Counted from the first letter of the stretch, positions 27,409 to 35,976 are shown. The stretch: DNA of 50,081 nt from JBNAVJ01 sp049700455 (GCA_049700455.1 JBNAVJ010000014.1:1-50081), one strand, 5' to 3'. The notes: a model not told the origin generated them from the sequence alone. Made by a program: numbers and translations.

Positions 27409-29079
27409 ATGCTCGAGAAACTAACATATTTCTTAAATAATAAGAAAAACTTCCATCTTATTTTCTTTAGTCTTGCTTTTCTCTTGGCACTTTTTAAGAT
27501 ACCATTAATAATTAATTCTGAAATCCAACCCTGGGATGAAGGCTTGTATGCAACAAGAGTATTGTCAATACATATAAATGGTGATTTCTGGGATCAGACA
27601 TCTCATTCTGTTGGGGGTTTCTATTCTTCCTCACATCCACCTCTTGTTATATGGATTGGATATTTAGTCACCTCTATTTTTGGAGTATCTGCTATTTCGT
27701 TGAAACTAACAATATTTGTCTTTGCAATACTTACTATTTATGTATTAATAAAATTAGGTTCTGAACTTCTCAACCAATTTAGTGGTATTATTGCTGGTTT
27801 AATTTTTTCAAGCAATATTATTTTTGATGTTTTCTCTCAAAGGTTCCAACTTGATATCCATTACACTTTCTTTCTGCTTCTTAGTTTCTATCTCTTTTCT
27901 CAATTTTATAGAAAAGGGAAAAGGGGGTTACTTTATCTTTCAGCTTTATCCTTTGGGCTTTGTCTGATGACGAAAATATTAGTAGGTTTTTTTATTCCGA
28001 TTGTTATTTCAATATTTTTTCTTCTCGACAGAAAAATGTTAAGGTTATCTCAGCTCATCCTTTATATTATTATTGGGTTAATAGTTGCTGCTCCCTGGCA
28101 TATATATATGATACTCAAATATGGTAATAATTTCATCGACTACTTTTTCTTTTACCATATCGTTCAAAGAGCATTTGAAGGCGTTGAGCACAATGTGAAA
28201 CAGTCAAACGTTTTATACTATTTTAACTATATCTTTTCAATTATCCCTTATTCGATAATTTTCTTCATCGGCATCTGGAAGTATATTAAAAATTATAAAA
28301 ACCTCAATTGGGAAAAAAAGTTCTTGATAGTATGGTCAGCTATTGCCTGGATTATCATAAGCTCTTTTAAAACAAAGTTAGAGGCTTATATTATGCTTGC
28401 CCTTCCGCCTGTATCACTGGTAATTGCTGACTATCTTAACAATAAAAATAAAGTATCTACTTTATCAAACCAAATAATATGGTTTCTCTTGTTGTTAAAT
28501 GTATTCTGGTTTGTAACCTACCATTATAGAAGTGATAGTACATTGAGGTATCAATATATGCACCAGTTTTTCTGGTATCTGTTAATAGTAATCATTGGAT
28601 ATATTCTTGTTTCGATTTTATTCGCCTGGTGGATGGGAAAAAAACTTCCAATACAGTCTTTGATTATATACTTCATTTTTGTATTTTTTGTAGGACTAAA
28701 CTTTACGTATCTTGTAGATAGGCCTGAATGGGAAAATACATATAGACTTAGTAAAATTCGAAATCTGGTAGAACAAAGTAATAGAAATAATGTTGTTTAT
28801 ATAGGTTCTGATTTTAGGTTTAATCCACAGTTTAGTTTTTATTTTGAGGGGTTAAACCTTACCTGGGATAAGAAAAAATATAATTTTATGCTATTAGATA
28901 CAAAAGTTGGAATCGAAAATGTTTATGAGAGTCTCAAAAATTTACCGAAGTTACAGTATAATATTATAGTTGAAAGAGATAATATCAATAGAGCGGAATA
29001 CCCTGCTTCGAATTCGTTTATCCCCGCTGATTTTAGATTGATTCTTGCAGATAAAGGATACGAATTATATCAGAATTAA
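27409..29079 (+). CDS. GT39-like polytopic membrane glycosyltransferase
   Basis: A 556-aa protein with about 11-12 membrane helices in the N-terminal two-thirds and a soluble periplasmic tail (about 460-556). The first loop holds the acidic catalytic motif of the PMT/ArnT group (EIQPWDEGLYATRV, Asp then Glu), followed by SSSHPPLVIWIGYL, which corresponds to the family's H-P-P-L segment. Such enzymes take sugars from polyprenyl-phosphate donors and add them to lipids, glycans or proteins on the outer face of the inner membrane. Acceptor unknown. ATG 27409 is chosen over the out-of-frame ATG at 27405. Confidence 0.85.
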   Translation: MLEKLTYFLNNKKNFHLIFFSLAFLLALFKIPLIINSEIQPWDEGLYATRVLSIHINGDFWDQTSHSVGGFYSSSHPPLVIWIGYLVTSIFGVSAISLKLTIFVFAILTIYVLIKLGSELLNQFSGIIAGLIFSSNIIFDVFSQRFQLDIHYTFFLLLSFYLFSQFYRKGKRGLLYLSALSFGLCLMTKILVGFFIPIVISIFFLLDRKMLRLSQLILYIIIGLIVAAPWHIYMILKYGNNFIDYFFFYHIVQRAFEGVEHNVKQSNVLYYFNYIFSIIPYSIIFFIGIWKYIKNYKNLNWEKKFLIVWSAIAWIIISSFKTKLEAYIMLALPPVSLVIADYLNNKNKVSTLSNQIIWFLLLLNVFWFVTYHYRSDSTLRYQYMHQFFWYLLIVIIGYILVSILFAWWMGKKLPIQSLIIYFIFVFFVGLNFTYLVDRPEWENTYRLSKIRNLVEQSNRNNVVYIGSDFRFNPQFSFYFEGLNLTWDKKKYNFMLLDTKVGIENVYESLKNLPKLQYNIIVERDNINRAEYPASNSFIPADFRLILADKGYELYQN

Positions 29080-29080
29080 A

Positions 29081-30073
29081 ATGGTAGATATAGTTAAAAT
29101 CGATATAGACAAAAGTAAAGAGTGGAATGATTTTTTAAAAATGGATTATAATTTATTTTTCGATCCTCGTTTCATTTCTTATAATGATGTTTTTAATAAA
29201 GGAATTTCATGGCATCACTTAATTTTTAGAGGGAAAAATAAGACTCTGGCTATACTCAACGGGTGTGAAACTTACAATCAATCAGGAAAAACTTATATTT
29301 CCTGTAATGGTGTTAGTTTCGGAGGATTTATATGGAGAGATAAACTTGATGTTTTAGATTACATTAATATCTTACATTCGTTTAAAGAATATTTACATAA
29401 ACAAGGTTTTGAACAGTGTATAATTCGTAACCCGCCGTGTGTTTATCAAAAAAATCTTAATGAAGAATATGATTATGCATTAATCAGTCAGGGATTTCAA
29501 ATCCGCTCTTTCTCAATTACAAACATTATTAATCTGGATGATTTTGACTTCAATAAGCTTCCTAATCCGAAAAAACGTGCCATTCAAAAATCAGAAAAAA
29601 TTATAGATATTAAGTTTATAGAAAACAATGTGACTTTAGAAAATTTAAGCCAATGGTATAACATACTCCTAAAAAACAGAGAACTCAAAGGGGTAAAACC
29701 AACCCATTCGTTAGAAGAACTTATATATCTGAAAAATCACTTACCTGATAAAATTATCTTTTTATGTGCAACAATAGAAGGAGTAGTTTGTGGAGTTTGT
29801 ATTTTATTCACTGTGAAAACAGACGTAATATTGAACTTTTACCTTGCAACAGATCTTGAATTCAAAAAGTATCGGGTTTCTGATTTTCTGCTCTATAAAT
29901 CAATCGAATGGTCAAAACAAAACAATTTTCGACTTTATGACATAGGTACATCCAATGTAGGTAATACAATTCTTGAAGGGCTATTTGATTTTAAAAAGAA
30001 ATTTCTTGCCAACGGTTTTCTACGAATGGTATTTGAAATAAATCTTAAAAACTATAATGGAAATAACCAATAA
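29081..30073 (+). CDS. GNAT/FemAB-like acyl- or aminoacyltransferase
   Basis: A 330-aa soluble protein. The frame is open from a TTG at 29045 inside the previous gene, but the ATG at 29081, 2 bp after its stop, is preferred. The pattern FFDPRFISYNDVF ... GFIWRDKL ... IFLCATIEGVVCGVCILFTV ... NFYLATDLEFKKYRVSDFLL ... LYDIGTSNVGN recalls the FemAB/Acetyltransf_6 GNAT fold often found in polysaccharide loci, where it may add an acyl group or amino acid to a sugar. The match is by pattern only. It overlaps the next gene by 17 bp. Confidence 0.6.
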   Translation: MVDIVKIDIDKSKEWNDFLKMDYNLFFDPRFISYNDVFNKGISWHHLIFRGKNKTLAILNGCETYNQSGKTYISCNGVSFGGFIWRDKLDVLDYINILHSFKEYLHKQGFEQCIIRNPPCVYQKNLNEEYDYALISQGFQIRSFSITNIINLDDFDFNKLPNPKKRAIQKSEKIIDIKFIENNVTLENLSQWYNILLKNRELKGVKPTHSLEELIYLKNHLPDKIIFLCATIEGVVCGVCILFTVKTDVILNFYLATDLEFKKYRVSDFLLYKSIEWSKQNNFRLYDIGTSNVGNTILEGLFDFKKKFLANGFLRMVFEINLKNYNGNNQ

Positions 30074-31028
30074 ACGTATTTTATTAACTGGTGGTGCTGG
30101 TTTCATTGGGAGTAAAATTTGTGAATTTTATAGTCAGGATAATGAAATTCTAATTTATGACAACTTTTCCAGAGATTCATTAAAGTATAAAAAAATTAAG
30201 ACAAAGAACGTTACAGTAATACACGGGGATATACTTGACTTCGATAAGCTACGTAAAACCTGTGAAGATTTCAAACCCCAAGTTGCTATACATTTAGCAG
30301 CCATTGCTGGAGTTGACACTGTAATTCACAAGCCACTACTAACAATGGAGGTTAATATTAATGGTACTTTCAATTTCCTTAAGTCACTTTTAAAATACAG
30401 ACACTACTTACAACGTGTTGTGAATTTTTCCACAAGTGAGGTACTGGGTAGTTATGCCTATAAATCAAACGAAAAATCACAAACCAACTTTGCTCCTGTT
30501 GGCGAAGCACGATGGACATATTCTATTAGTAAAGTTACAGGCGAACACCTTACTTATAGTTATTATAAAGAGTTTAATTATCCTGTTGTCACAATTCGTC
30601 CATTTAATATATATGGACCCGGTCAAATAGGAGAAGGAGCTATTCATGTATTCATTAAGAATGCCGTTGAAAATAAAAACCTTGAGATACACGGTGACGG
30701 TGATCAAATACGTTCTTGGTGTTATATAGATGATATGATGAAAGGGATACATCTTGTATTAACAAATAAAAATGCTATAGGTGAAATATTTAACATAGGT
30801 AATCCAAAAGGTACAATCACAATTTCTTCTCTTGCTGAAAAAATACTTTTACTCTGCAAAACGAAGTCAAAGATTGTTTATGTACCAAGAACTTACGTGG
30901 ATGTAGAATTAAGAATTCCATCAATTGAAAAAGCACAAACAATTTTAGGCTTTAAACCCGAGGTTGACCTTGATACTGGAATTATTAAAACTTTCAAATG
31001 GTACAAAAAAATACTACAAAAAAATTAG
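30057..31028 (+). CDS. NAD-dependent epimerase/dehydratase (extended SDR)
   Basis: A 323-aa extended SDR acting on nucleotide sugars. The NAD loop is LLTGGAGFIGSKI (residues 9-21), the Ser/Thr of the active site lies in NFSTSEVLGSY, and Tyr-x3-Lys in WTYSISKVTGEHL. RPFNIYGPGQIGEGAI and DDMMKGIHLVL are also typical. The STSEV motif points to the GalE/dehydratase/UXS side of the family. It overlaps the gene before it by 17 bp and the formyltransferase by 31 bp, so it is firmly part of the operon. The exact reaction cannot be read from the sequence. Confidence 0.88.
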   Translation: MEITNKRILLTGGAGFIGSKICEFYSQDNEILIYDNFSRDSLKYKKIKTKNVTVIHGDILDFDKLRKTCEDFKPQVAIHLAAIAGVDTVIHKPLLTMEVNINGTFNFLKSLLKYRHYLQRVVNFSTSEVLGSYAYKSNEKSQTNFAPVGEARWTYSISKVTGEHLTYSYYKEFNYPVVTIRPFNIYGPGQIGEGAIHVFIKNAVENKNLEIHGDGDQIRSWCYIDDMMKGIHLVLTNKNAIGEIFNIGNPKGTITISSLAEKILLLCKTKSKIVYVPRTYVDVELRIPSIEKAQTILGFKPEVDLDTGIIKTFKWYKKILQKN

Positions 31029-31942
31029 CAAAAGAAAAACCTAAGTTTTTTCTACTTCTTCATCAGGTCATTGGACTTTATTCTCTAAAAGGCTTAACAC
31101 GTGAAGGGTATTTGCCTGAATTTGTAATTATTCACAATGACTTTGAGATAGATAAACTCAAAGTGGTATTTTATGAACCAATCGAAAAATGGTGTTTAAG
31201 ATATAATATTCCGCTTTTTAAAGTAGACTTTATTGTAGAAAAACTTAATGAAATAAGTAGCTGTGATTTCGGATTCTGTGTGGGATTTATGGAAATAATC
31301 AAAGCAGAAGTGTTTACACGTCCAAAACTTGGAATTTTTAACTTACACTGTGGAAAACTACCCAACTATAGAGGAAGAGCTCCCGTCTCAAGAGCTATAA
31401 TTAATGGTGATAAGTTTATCTATATTACTATTCACAAAATTGACAAAGGAATTGACTCGGGAGATATATTATTAGAAAAGAAAATTCCTATTTTACCAAC
31501 CGATGATGTAAACACACTTTACCGAAAATGTTCAATGGAGTCCCCTCAGGTACTCATCGAAGCCTACAATAAACTTGCCTCCGGTAAGTTTGTTCTCAAA
31601 AAGCAAAGGTCAAGCGATAAATCAAACAAAAAAATTTCTGCTCAGGAACGATTGATTAATTGGAACAGTAATGTAACTACAGTTAATAATCTTATTCGCG
31701 CTTTACTACCACCATATCCTCCTGCTTATACATATTATAAAGGACAGAAAATTTATGTATGTGCTGCAAGAATAATATCAAGGAATAAACGTACACCCGG
31801 TAAAATTTGTGATGTAGCATCTAATTTTATTGATGTAGAATGTAAAAATGGAACCATAAGACTCTTTAAACTACTGAATGAACAAAACAAGCCTATTAAC
31901 CTTAAACAAACATTTAAAATAGATACTTTCTTTGACAAATGA
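30998..31942 (+). CDS. Sugar N-formyltransferase-like protein (formyl-THF dependent)
   Basis: A 314-aa protein of the formyl_trans_N family. The conserved block reads NLHCGKLPNYRGRAPVSRAI, with the catalytic Asn115 and His117, and GIDSGDILLEKKIPI, with the catalytic Asp153. This is the Asn-His-Asp triad of methionyl-tRNA formyltransferase and of ArnA/FdtF-type sugar formyltransferases. The C-terminal part (about 215-314, LINWNSNVTTVNNLIRALLP) resembles the FMT C-terminal domain. The location inside a glycan cassette and overlap with an epimerase gene favour a dTDP- or UDP-aminosugar substrate over initiator tRNA. It overlaps the next gene by 4 bp (ATGA). Confidence 0.8.
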   Translation: MVQKNTTKKLAKEKPKFFLLLHQVIGLYSLKGLTREGYLPEFVIIHNDFEIDKLKVVFYEPIEKWCLRYNIPLFKVDFIVEKLNEISSCDFGFCVGFMEIIKAEVFTRPKLGIFNLHCGKLPNYRGRAPVSRAIINGDKFIYITIHKIDKGIDSGDILLEKKIPILPTDDVNTLYRKCSMESPQVLIEAYNKLASGKFVLKKQRSSDKSNKKISAQERLINWNSNVTTVNNLIRALLPPYPPAYTYYKGQKIYVCAARIISRNKRTPGKICDVASNFIDVECKNGTIRLFKLLNEQNKPINLKQTFKIDTFFDK

Positions 31943-32673
31943 TTATTGATGGACATATTCATATAGGCAAATGGAGCGAAGTATTTTTAAATTACGAAAC
32001 AACAGTTAAAGATGCTATTAATGTAATGAGAGAAGCTGGGGTGAATGAAGCCGTATGTTTCCCGGCAAATAAAACAAGAAATATTGACCTGTTAAACGAA
32101 ATTAAATTAAATAAAAATTTTATATTTCATTTTACTGCCTGGATAAATCCGGATGATTCAGAACTCGATTCCTTCCTTGAACAAAATCTGAATGAAATAA
32201 AGTTCTTCAAAATTCATCCTTCTTTTCAAAAAAAAAGAATAACTGATCCTTCATACGAGAAATATATACAAATTGCAAGTGACACTCATATACCAATAAT
32301 TGTTCATTGTGGAAGGTGGACTGAGATCGCAAATTTCCGTTTCCCTTTAGTAATAGCAAAAAAGTTTCCGAATTTGATGTTAATTTTATCTCATATGGGA
32401 GGTGATCAACCTAATCTAATGATGGAATGTGCCAACGAACTTAATAATAACAGCTACAAAAACGTTTATTTAGGAACCGAATCTGTAAGAGAGTTTTATT
32501 TTGTTGAACAAGTAATCAAGAAATTAGGAGCAAAAAAAATTATTTTCGGCAGTGATTATAACCTTGGGATTCCTCAGATGTATATTTCTCTGATTGATGC
32601 ATTAAAAATATCCTCAGAAGAAAAGGACCTTATCTTTTATTACAACATCAAGAATATTATTGAATCTGCTTGA
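31939..32673 (+). CDS. Amidohydrolase-superfamily metal-dependent hydrolase
   Basis: A 244-aa TIM-barrel hydrolase of the Amidohydro_2 (PF04909-like) type. Metal-site pattern: DGHIHIG (His6, His8), KFFKIHPSFQ, PIIVHCG, LILSHMGGDQPN and IIFGSDYNLG (the last strand Asp). Members hydrolyse or decarboxylate many small compounds. Position inside a tight glycan operon directly after an N-formyltransferase suggests a sugar substrate, perhaps removal of an N-acyl group, but this is inference from context only. Start and stop overlap both neighbours (ATGA and TGATG). Confidence 0.82.
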   Translation: MIIDGHIHIGKWSEVFLNYETTVKDAINVMREAGVNEAVCFPANKTRNIDLLNEIKLNKNFIFHFTAWINPDDSELDSFLEQNLNEIKFFKIHPSFQKKRITDPSYEKYIQIASDTHIPIIVHCGRWTEIANFRFPLVIAKKFPNLMLILSHMGGDQPNLMMECANELNNNSYKNVYLGTESVREFYFVEQVIKKLGAKKIIFGSDYNLGIPQMYISLIDALKISSEEKDLIFYYNIKNIIESA

Positions 32674-33734
32674 TGGAATCTGGCAGTCCAACTATACTAC
32701 ATATTGCACCACAAAATTTTGCCGGAATGCCGTATGATTTTGTGCAAATGCATCGTTCAGCTGGATTGAAGTCACGACTTGTAACTATGTATCCAAATAC
32801 ACTCGATTTTGAAGAAGATATCTGTCTTAACTTGTCTTTGCCGAAAAGTAAAATATCAATGAAATGGAGAAATATTAAACTTCAAAAGCCTAAAAAATAT
32901 AACCAGCCTGCAAATATCCTTGAGAAGTTTTTTTTCAAATTAAGAGATTTTAAGAATAAAAATTTAATATATTCCGCTATTGAACAATATTACCTTGAGT
33001 TATACGATATTTACCATTTCGATGGGGGTATGGATTTTTTTAGAGATTCAAGATTTGCTCTCAAAATGAAAAAGGAAGGTAAAAGAATTGTCTGTTGTTA
33101 TTTTGGCAGTGATTTAAGGACAAGAGGACTTTTCAAGACGATTGATGAAATAAGTGATTTAAACCTTACAGTTGAGTTTGATCATTTATCATTTCATCCT
33201 AACATTAATTACTTATTTTTCCCATTTGATGTATACAGTTATCAGTACGGCTACACTTCAAACGAAAAACTGCGAATAATTCATTCCCCTACTAACAGGC
33301 TTTTTAAAGGGACTGACAACATTTTGAAAGTTATCAATGAACTTAAAAAAGATTTTGACTTTGAATTTTTATTGATTGAAAATCTACCACGCATAGAATT
33401 ACTTAAAATAAAAAGGACCTGTGACCTTGCAATTGATCAAGTTGGAGGTATAAAAGGAGGTAGTGGATACGGAAAAAACTCAATTGAAAATCTATCTATG
33501 GGTTTACCAACTATAACAGAGTTTAGCCCTGAATATCTTAAGTTTTTACCTGAAAATCCTTTCCTCCATACAACTATAAAAGAAATGAAGGACTTACTCG
33601 TTTATATATTTGAAAATAGAGATGTACTAAAAAATTATTCTTTGGAAGGACGTCGGTGGGTTGAAAAATATCATTCTTACCAAGCAGTAAATGCACAACT
33701 AACTGAACTTTATAAAAAAGCAAACATTATTTAG
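32673..33734 (+). CDS. Glycosyltransferase-like protein
   Basis: A 353-aa protein beginning at the ATG that overlaps the previous stop (TGATG); a TTG one codon earlier is in frame too. It starts with TILHIAPQNFAGMPYDFVQM, a GT-B-like first strand and glycine turn. The C-terminal half has RIIHSPTNRLFKGTDNILKV, then IENLPRIELLKIKRTCDLAID, then GKNSIENLSMGLPTI, which follows the acceptor/donor pattern of GT4-like enzymes including the E-x7-G-type region. Family assignment is moderate. It precedes the flippase with no gap. Confidence 0.65.
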   Translation: MESGSPTILHIAPQNFAGMPYDFVQMHRSAGLKSRLVTMYPNTLDFEEDICLNLSLPKSKISMKWRNIKLQKPKKYNQPANILEKFFFKLRDFKNKNLIYSAIEQYYLELYDIYHFDGGMDFFRDSRFALKMKKEGKRIVCCYFGSDLRTRGLFKTIDEISDLNLTVEFDHLSFHPNINYLFFPFDVYSYQYGYTSNEKLRIIHSPTNRLFKGTDNILKVINELKKDFDFEFLLIENLPRIELLKIKRTCDLAIDQVGGIKGGSGYGKNSIENLSMGLPTITEFSPEYLKFLPENPFLHTTIKEMKDLLVYIFENRDVLKNYSLEGRRWVEKYHSYQAVNAQLTELYKKANII

Positions 33735-35210
33735 ATGTACGATACACATATTAAGAAGCTCCTTTCACAAACAGTCATATACGGCATTGGCATTGCTTTG
33801 AATAGAGCCGTCTCTTTAATACTTATCCCATTATATACTTACTATTTTTCAACGGATGAACTTGGACTTTTAAATTTAGTTCAATCGCTCTGGTTTTTTA
33901 TAATTTTGTTTTATATTTATGGAACAGAAACTTCTTTCATTAAAAAGTTCATTGATGCTAAAAATCATACTGACAAAGCACAAATATATTCAACAACACT
34001 TTTGCTTTTAACAATTACCTCAATTTTATTTTCTGTTATCTTATATCTAATTGCTCCTACAATTTCAAAATTATTTGTTTTCAAGCAAGAACAAGAAGCT
34101 ACTTTTCTTCTTCAAATCTTAAGCTTTCTTTTGTTTTTCGATACTTTATTCAGATTTCCTCTGCTTTTGCTTAGAGCAGAAATGAAACCAACCTCTTACC
34201 TCCTATTGAATATCATATCACTTATTCTGAATGTTTCTCTGAATTTTGTTTTCATATTAGTGCTTCACTATAATATAGAATCAATCTTTTACAGCTACAT
34301 TATTTCCGTATTTATTACTTTTCTGCTGGGACTTATTCTTACCAAAAAATACTTAAAATTGACCTTCAGTTTTAAAAGGGCAATAGAATTGATTTCTTAC
34401 GGAAACAAATTCATTTATATAGGGGTCTTCTTATTACTTATAGAAATATCAGACCGTTTCTTTCTAAAGTACTATTTTGATGAAAGTATAGTTGGTATTT
34501 ATAGCACCTCATACAGACTTGCTTCCGTGATGAGCTTATTAATTGCAGCATTCAAGTTCTCCTGGACTCCCTACTTCTTAAATTTATCTAATGACACTAA
34601 TAATAAAGAAGTTGTTGCAAGAGTCTTTACTTCATACGTTTACATCGGTTTATTTATGTTTCTGCTGTTTTCTTTTTATACCGAACCCATAGTTTCATTT
34701 CCATTCTGGGGTTTTTCTTTTTTAAATGCAAATTTTCAATCAGGTCTGGTTATAGTTCCTCTGATTCTATTATCACATTTCTTTTCAGGGTTGTATAGTA
34801 ATATGAATGTCGCTCCCTTTTTTACTGAAAAAACTTTTTATCTACTTTTTTCCTCGTTCGTCGGATTTATTATAAATTTTGTTCTGAACATCCTACTTAT
34901 TCCTCATTTTGGAATGGTAGGAGCTGCGTTTGTTACCTTGTTTACATACATAATAATGTTTCTGGTAATTTATTACTTTTCACAACAAATCTACATTATT
35001 CAATACCAATGGAAAAAACTTGCTATTCTTGCTCTCTTGAGCGTAATTTGTTTTTCTGCTCATAGTCTCGTAAAACTCCTGACCGATTATAAACTTATTT
35101 CATTAATAATAGATTTTATACTCCTCGCTGGATATATTACCTTTGCAAGTAAATTAGGCATTGCAAAGTTAAGTACAATAACCAATATTCTTATGCCAAG
35201 GCTTAAGTAA
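33735..35210 (+). CDS. Wzx-like polysaccharide/oligosaccharide flippase
   Basis: A 491-aa polytopic membrane protein with about 14 helices, of the MATE/MurJ-like polysaccharide_synt superfamily. The start YDTHIKKLLSQTVIYGIGIA then LNRAVSLILIPLYTYYFSTD is the typical first helix of O-antigen flippases. It should move lipid-linked sugars across the inner membrane, providing substrate for periplasmic assembly. It ends the eleven-gene run and is followed by a terminator. No Wzy polymerase or WaaL-like ligase was recognised in the run. Confidence 0.88.
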   Translation: MYDTHIKKLLSQTVIYGIGIALNRAVSLILIPLYTYYFSTDELGLLNLVQSLWFFIILFYIYGTETSFIKKFIDAKNHTDKAQIYSTTLLLLTITSILFSVILYLIAPTISKLFVFKQEQEATFLLQILSFLLFFDTLFRFPLLLLRAEMKPTSYLLLNIISLILNVSLNFVFILVLHYNIESIFYSYIISVFITFLLGLILTKKYLKLTFSFKRAIELISYGNKFIYIGVFLLLIEISDRFFLKYYFDESIVGIYSTSYRLASVMSLLIAAFKFSWTPYFLNLSNDTNNKEVVARVFTSYVYIGLFMFLLFSFYTEPIVSFPFWGFSFLNANFQSGLVIVPLILLSHFFSGLYSNMNVAPFFTEKTFYLLFSSFVGFIINFVLNILLIPHFGMVGAAFVTLFTYIIMFLVIYYFSQQIYIIQYQWKKLAILALLSVICFSAHSLVKLLTDYKLISLIIDFILLAGYITFASKLGIAKLSTITNILMPRLK

Positions 35211-35230
35211 AAGTCTATAATCCCTATTTA

Positions 35231-35263
35231 CTTACTTTGACTTGAGAATAGTAAGATTTTTTT
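35231..35263 (+). terminator. Probable terminator of the 11-gene run
   Basis: CTTACT (35231-35236) pairs with AGTAAG (35250-35255) around a 13-nt loop and is followed by A then T7. The stem is only 6 bp, but the T run and position 20 bp after the flippase stop support it. Confidence 0.5.
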
Positions 35264-35386
35264 GAATTTTTCTTCATAAGTTAGAAAGGAGAAACAGTTA
35301 TTTCGAAAATTATTAACATAGAGCGAAATTTTTTTCAAAACAATAATTTTATATATCTGCGTTATTTGCAAAATTAGGCACTTTTT

Positions 35387-35404
35387 TTGGCACGATGATT
35401 GCAT
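35387..35404 (+). promoter_or_regulatory. Sigma-54 (RpoN) -24/-12 promoter upstream of hsp20
   Basis: TTGGCACGATGATTGCAT matches the sigma-54 consensus TGGCACG-N4-TTGCW at every key base. The invariant GG (35389-35390) and GC (35401-35402) are exactly 12 bp apart. Transcription would start near 35413-35415, leaving a leader of about 40 nt. Sigma-54 promoters need an activator bound upstream; ATTTCG (35300-35305) and CGAAAT (35324-35329) form an inverted repeat 60-90 bp upstream and may be such a site. Confidence 0.85.
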
Positions 35405-35439
35405 ATTAGTAAGTGAACAAAAAATTTAAAAAAACAGAG

Positions 35440-35445
35440 AGGAGG
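35440..35445 (+). promoter_or_regulatory. Strong Shine-Dalgarno of hsp20
   Basis: A perfect AGGAGG lies 8 nt before the ATG of hsp20. It fixes the start codon. Most other starts in the window have no such site, except dnaK (AAGGAG at 36001-36006, 10 nt before its ATG) and a weaker AAGGA before nuoD. Confidence 0.85.
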
Positions 35446-35453
35446 TAAAAGAT

Positions 35454-35909
35454 ATGAAAAACTTAGTAAAATTCAAAAAAGACACTGATTTGATTAGTGA
35501 AACCTTTAAAAATTTCTTTGATGCTCCATTTAAAACGTTTTTTGATACTCCATTCTTCTCAACCAGAGGTGAAGTATACAATTATACTCCGCGAACAAGA
35601 ATAACTGAAGATAAGGATAATTTCTACATCACGATGGAGATGCCTGGGATTCCGAAAGAGGATGTGAAGATTTCGCTTGAAAATAATACGCTTAACATCA
35701 GCGGAGTTAAAAAGCAACAAACGAAATCTGAAGACACCAATTTAATAATGAATGAAATTTACTATGGAGAATTCTGCAGGAGTTTTAACTTGAGTGATGA
35801 TATCAAGAAAGACGCTATTGAAGCAGAATTCAAAGATGGTGTCTTACATATTACTTTGCCAAAGGTTGAGGAAGCCAAACCTGTAATCAAAGAAATAAAG
35901 GTTAAATAA
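35454..35909 (+). CDS. Small heat shock protein, Hsp20/alpha-crystallin family
   Basis: An ATP-independent holdase chaperone (151 aa) that binds unfolding proteins and hands them to DnaK. The alpha-crystallin domain spans about residues 45-140: TPRTRITEDKDNFYITMEMP, GIPKEDVKISLENNTLNISG, and AEFKDGVLHITLPKVEEAKP with the conserved G-V-L. The C-terminal VIKEIKVK supplies an I-x-I-like oligomerisation tail. The N-terminal arm is Phe-rich (FFDAPFKTFFDTPFFS), as usual. Regulation: a near-perfect sigma-54 promoter about 50-65 bp upstream and a perfect Shine-Dalgarno. No CIRCE element was seen. dnaK follows after 107 bp. Confidence 0.95.
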   Translation: MKNLVKFKKDTDLISETFKNFFDAPFKTFFDTPFFSTRGEVYNYTPRTRITEDKDNFYITMEMPGIPKEDVKISLENNTLNISGVKKQQTKSEDTNLIMNEIYYGEFCRSFNLSDDIKKDAIEAEFKDGVLHITLPKVEEAKPVIKEIKVK

Positions 35910-35927
35910 GTGAATTTTAACTTACTT

Positions 35928-35976
35928 AGACAAAGTCATTCTGAAGACAGTTCCTGTCAGAGGAATGGCTTTGTCT
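35928..35976 (+). promoter_or_regulatory. Long hairpin in the hsp20-dnaK spacer
   Basis: AGACAAAGTCATTC (35928-35941) pairs with GAATGGCTTTGTCT (35963-35976), 14 bp with one G-T pair. Inside, after a 4x4 internal loop, GACAG (35946-35950) pairs with CTGTC (35954-35958) around a 3-nt loop. There is no T run after it, so it is not a classical terminator. It may be an RNA processing/stability element or attenuate dnaK relative to hsp20, and lies 40 nt before the dnaK start. Confidence 0.6.

Noticed and set aside
29045..29080. TTG start of the GNAT/FemAB-like gene
   Set aside because: It lies inside the previous gene; the ATG at 29081 directly follows that gene's stop, matching the tight operon spacing.
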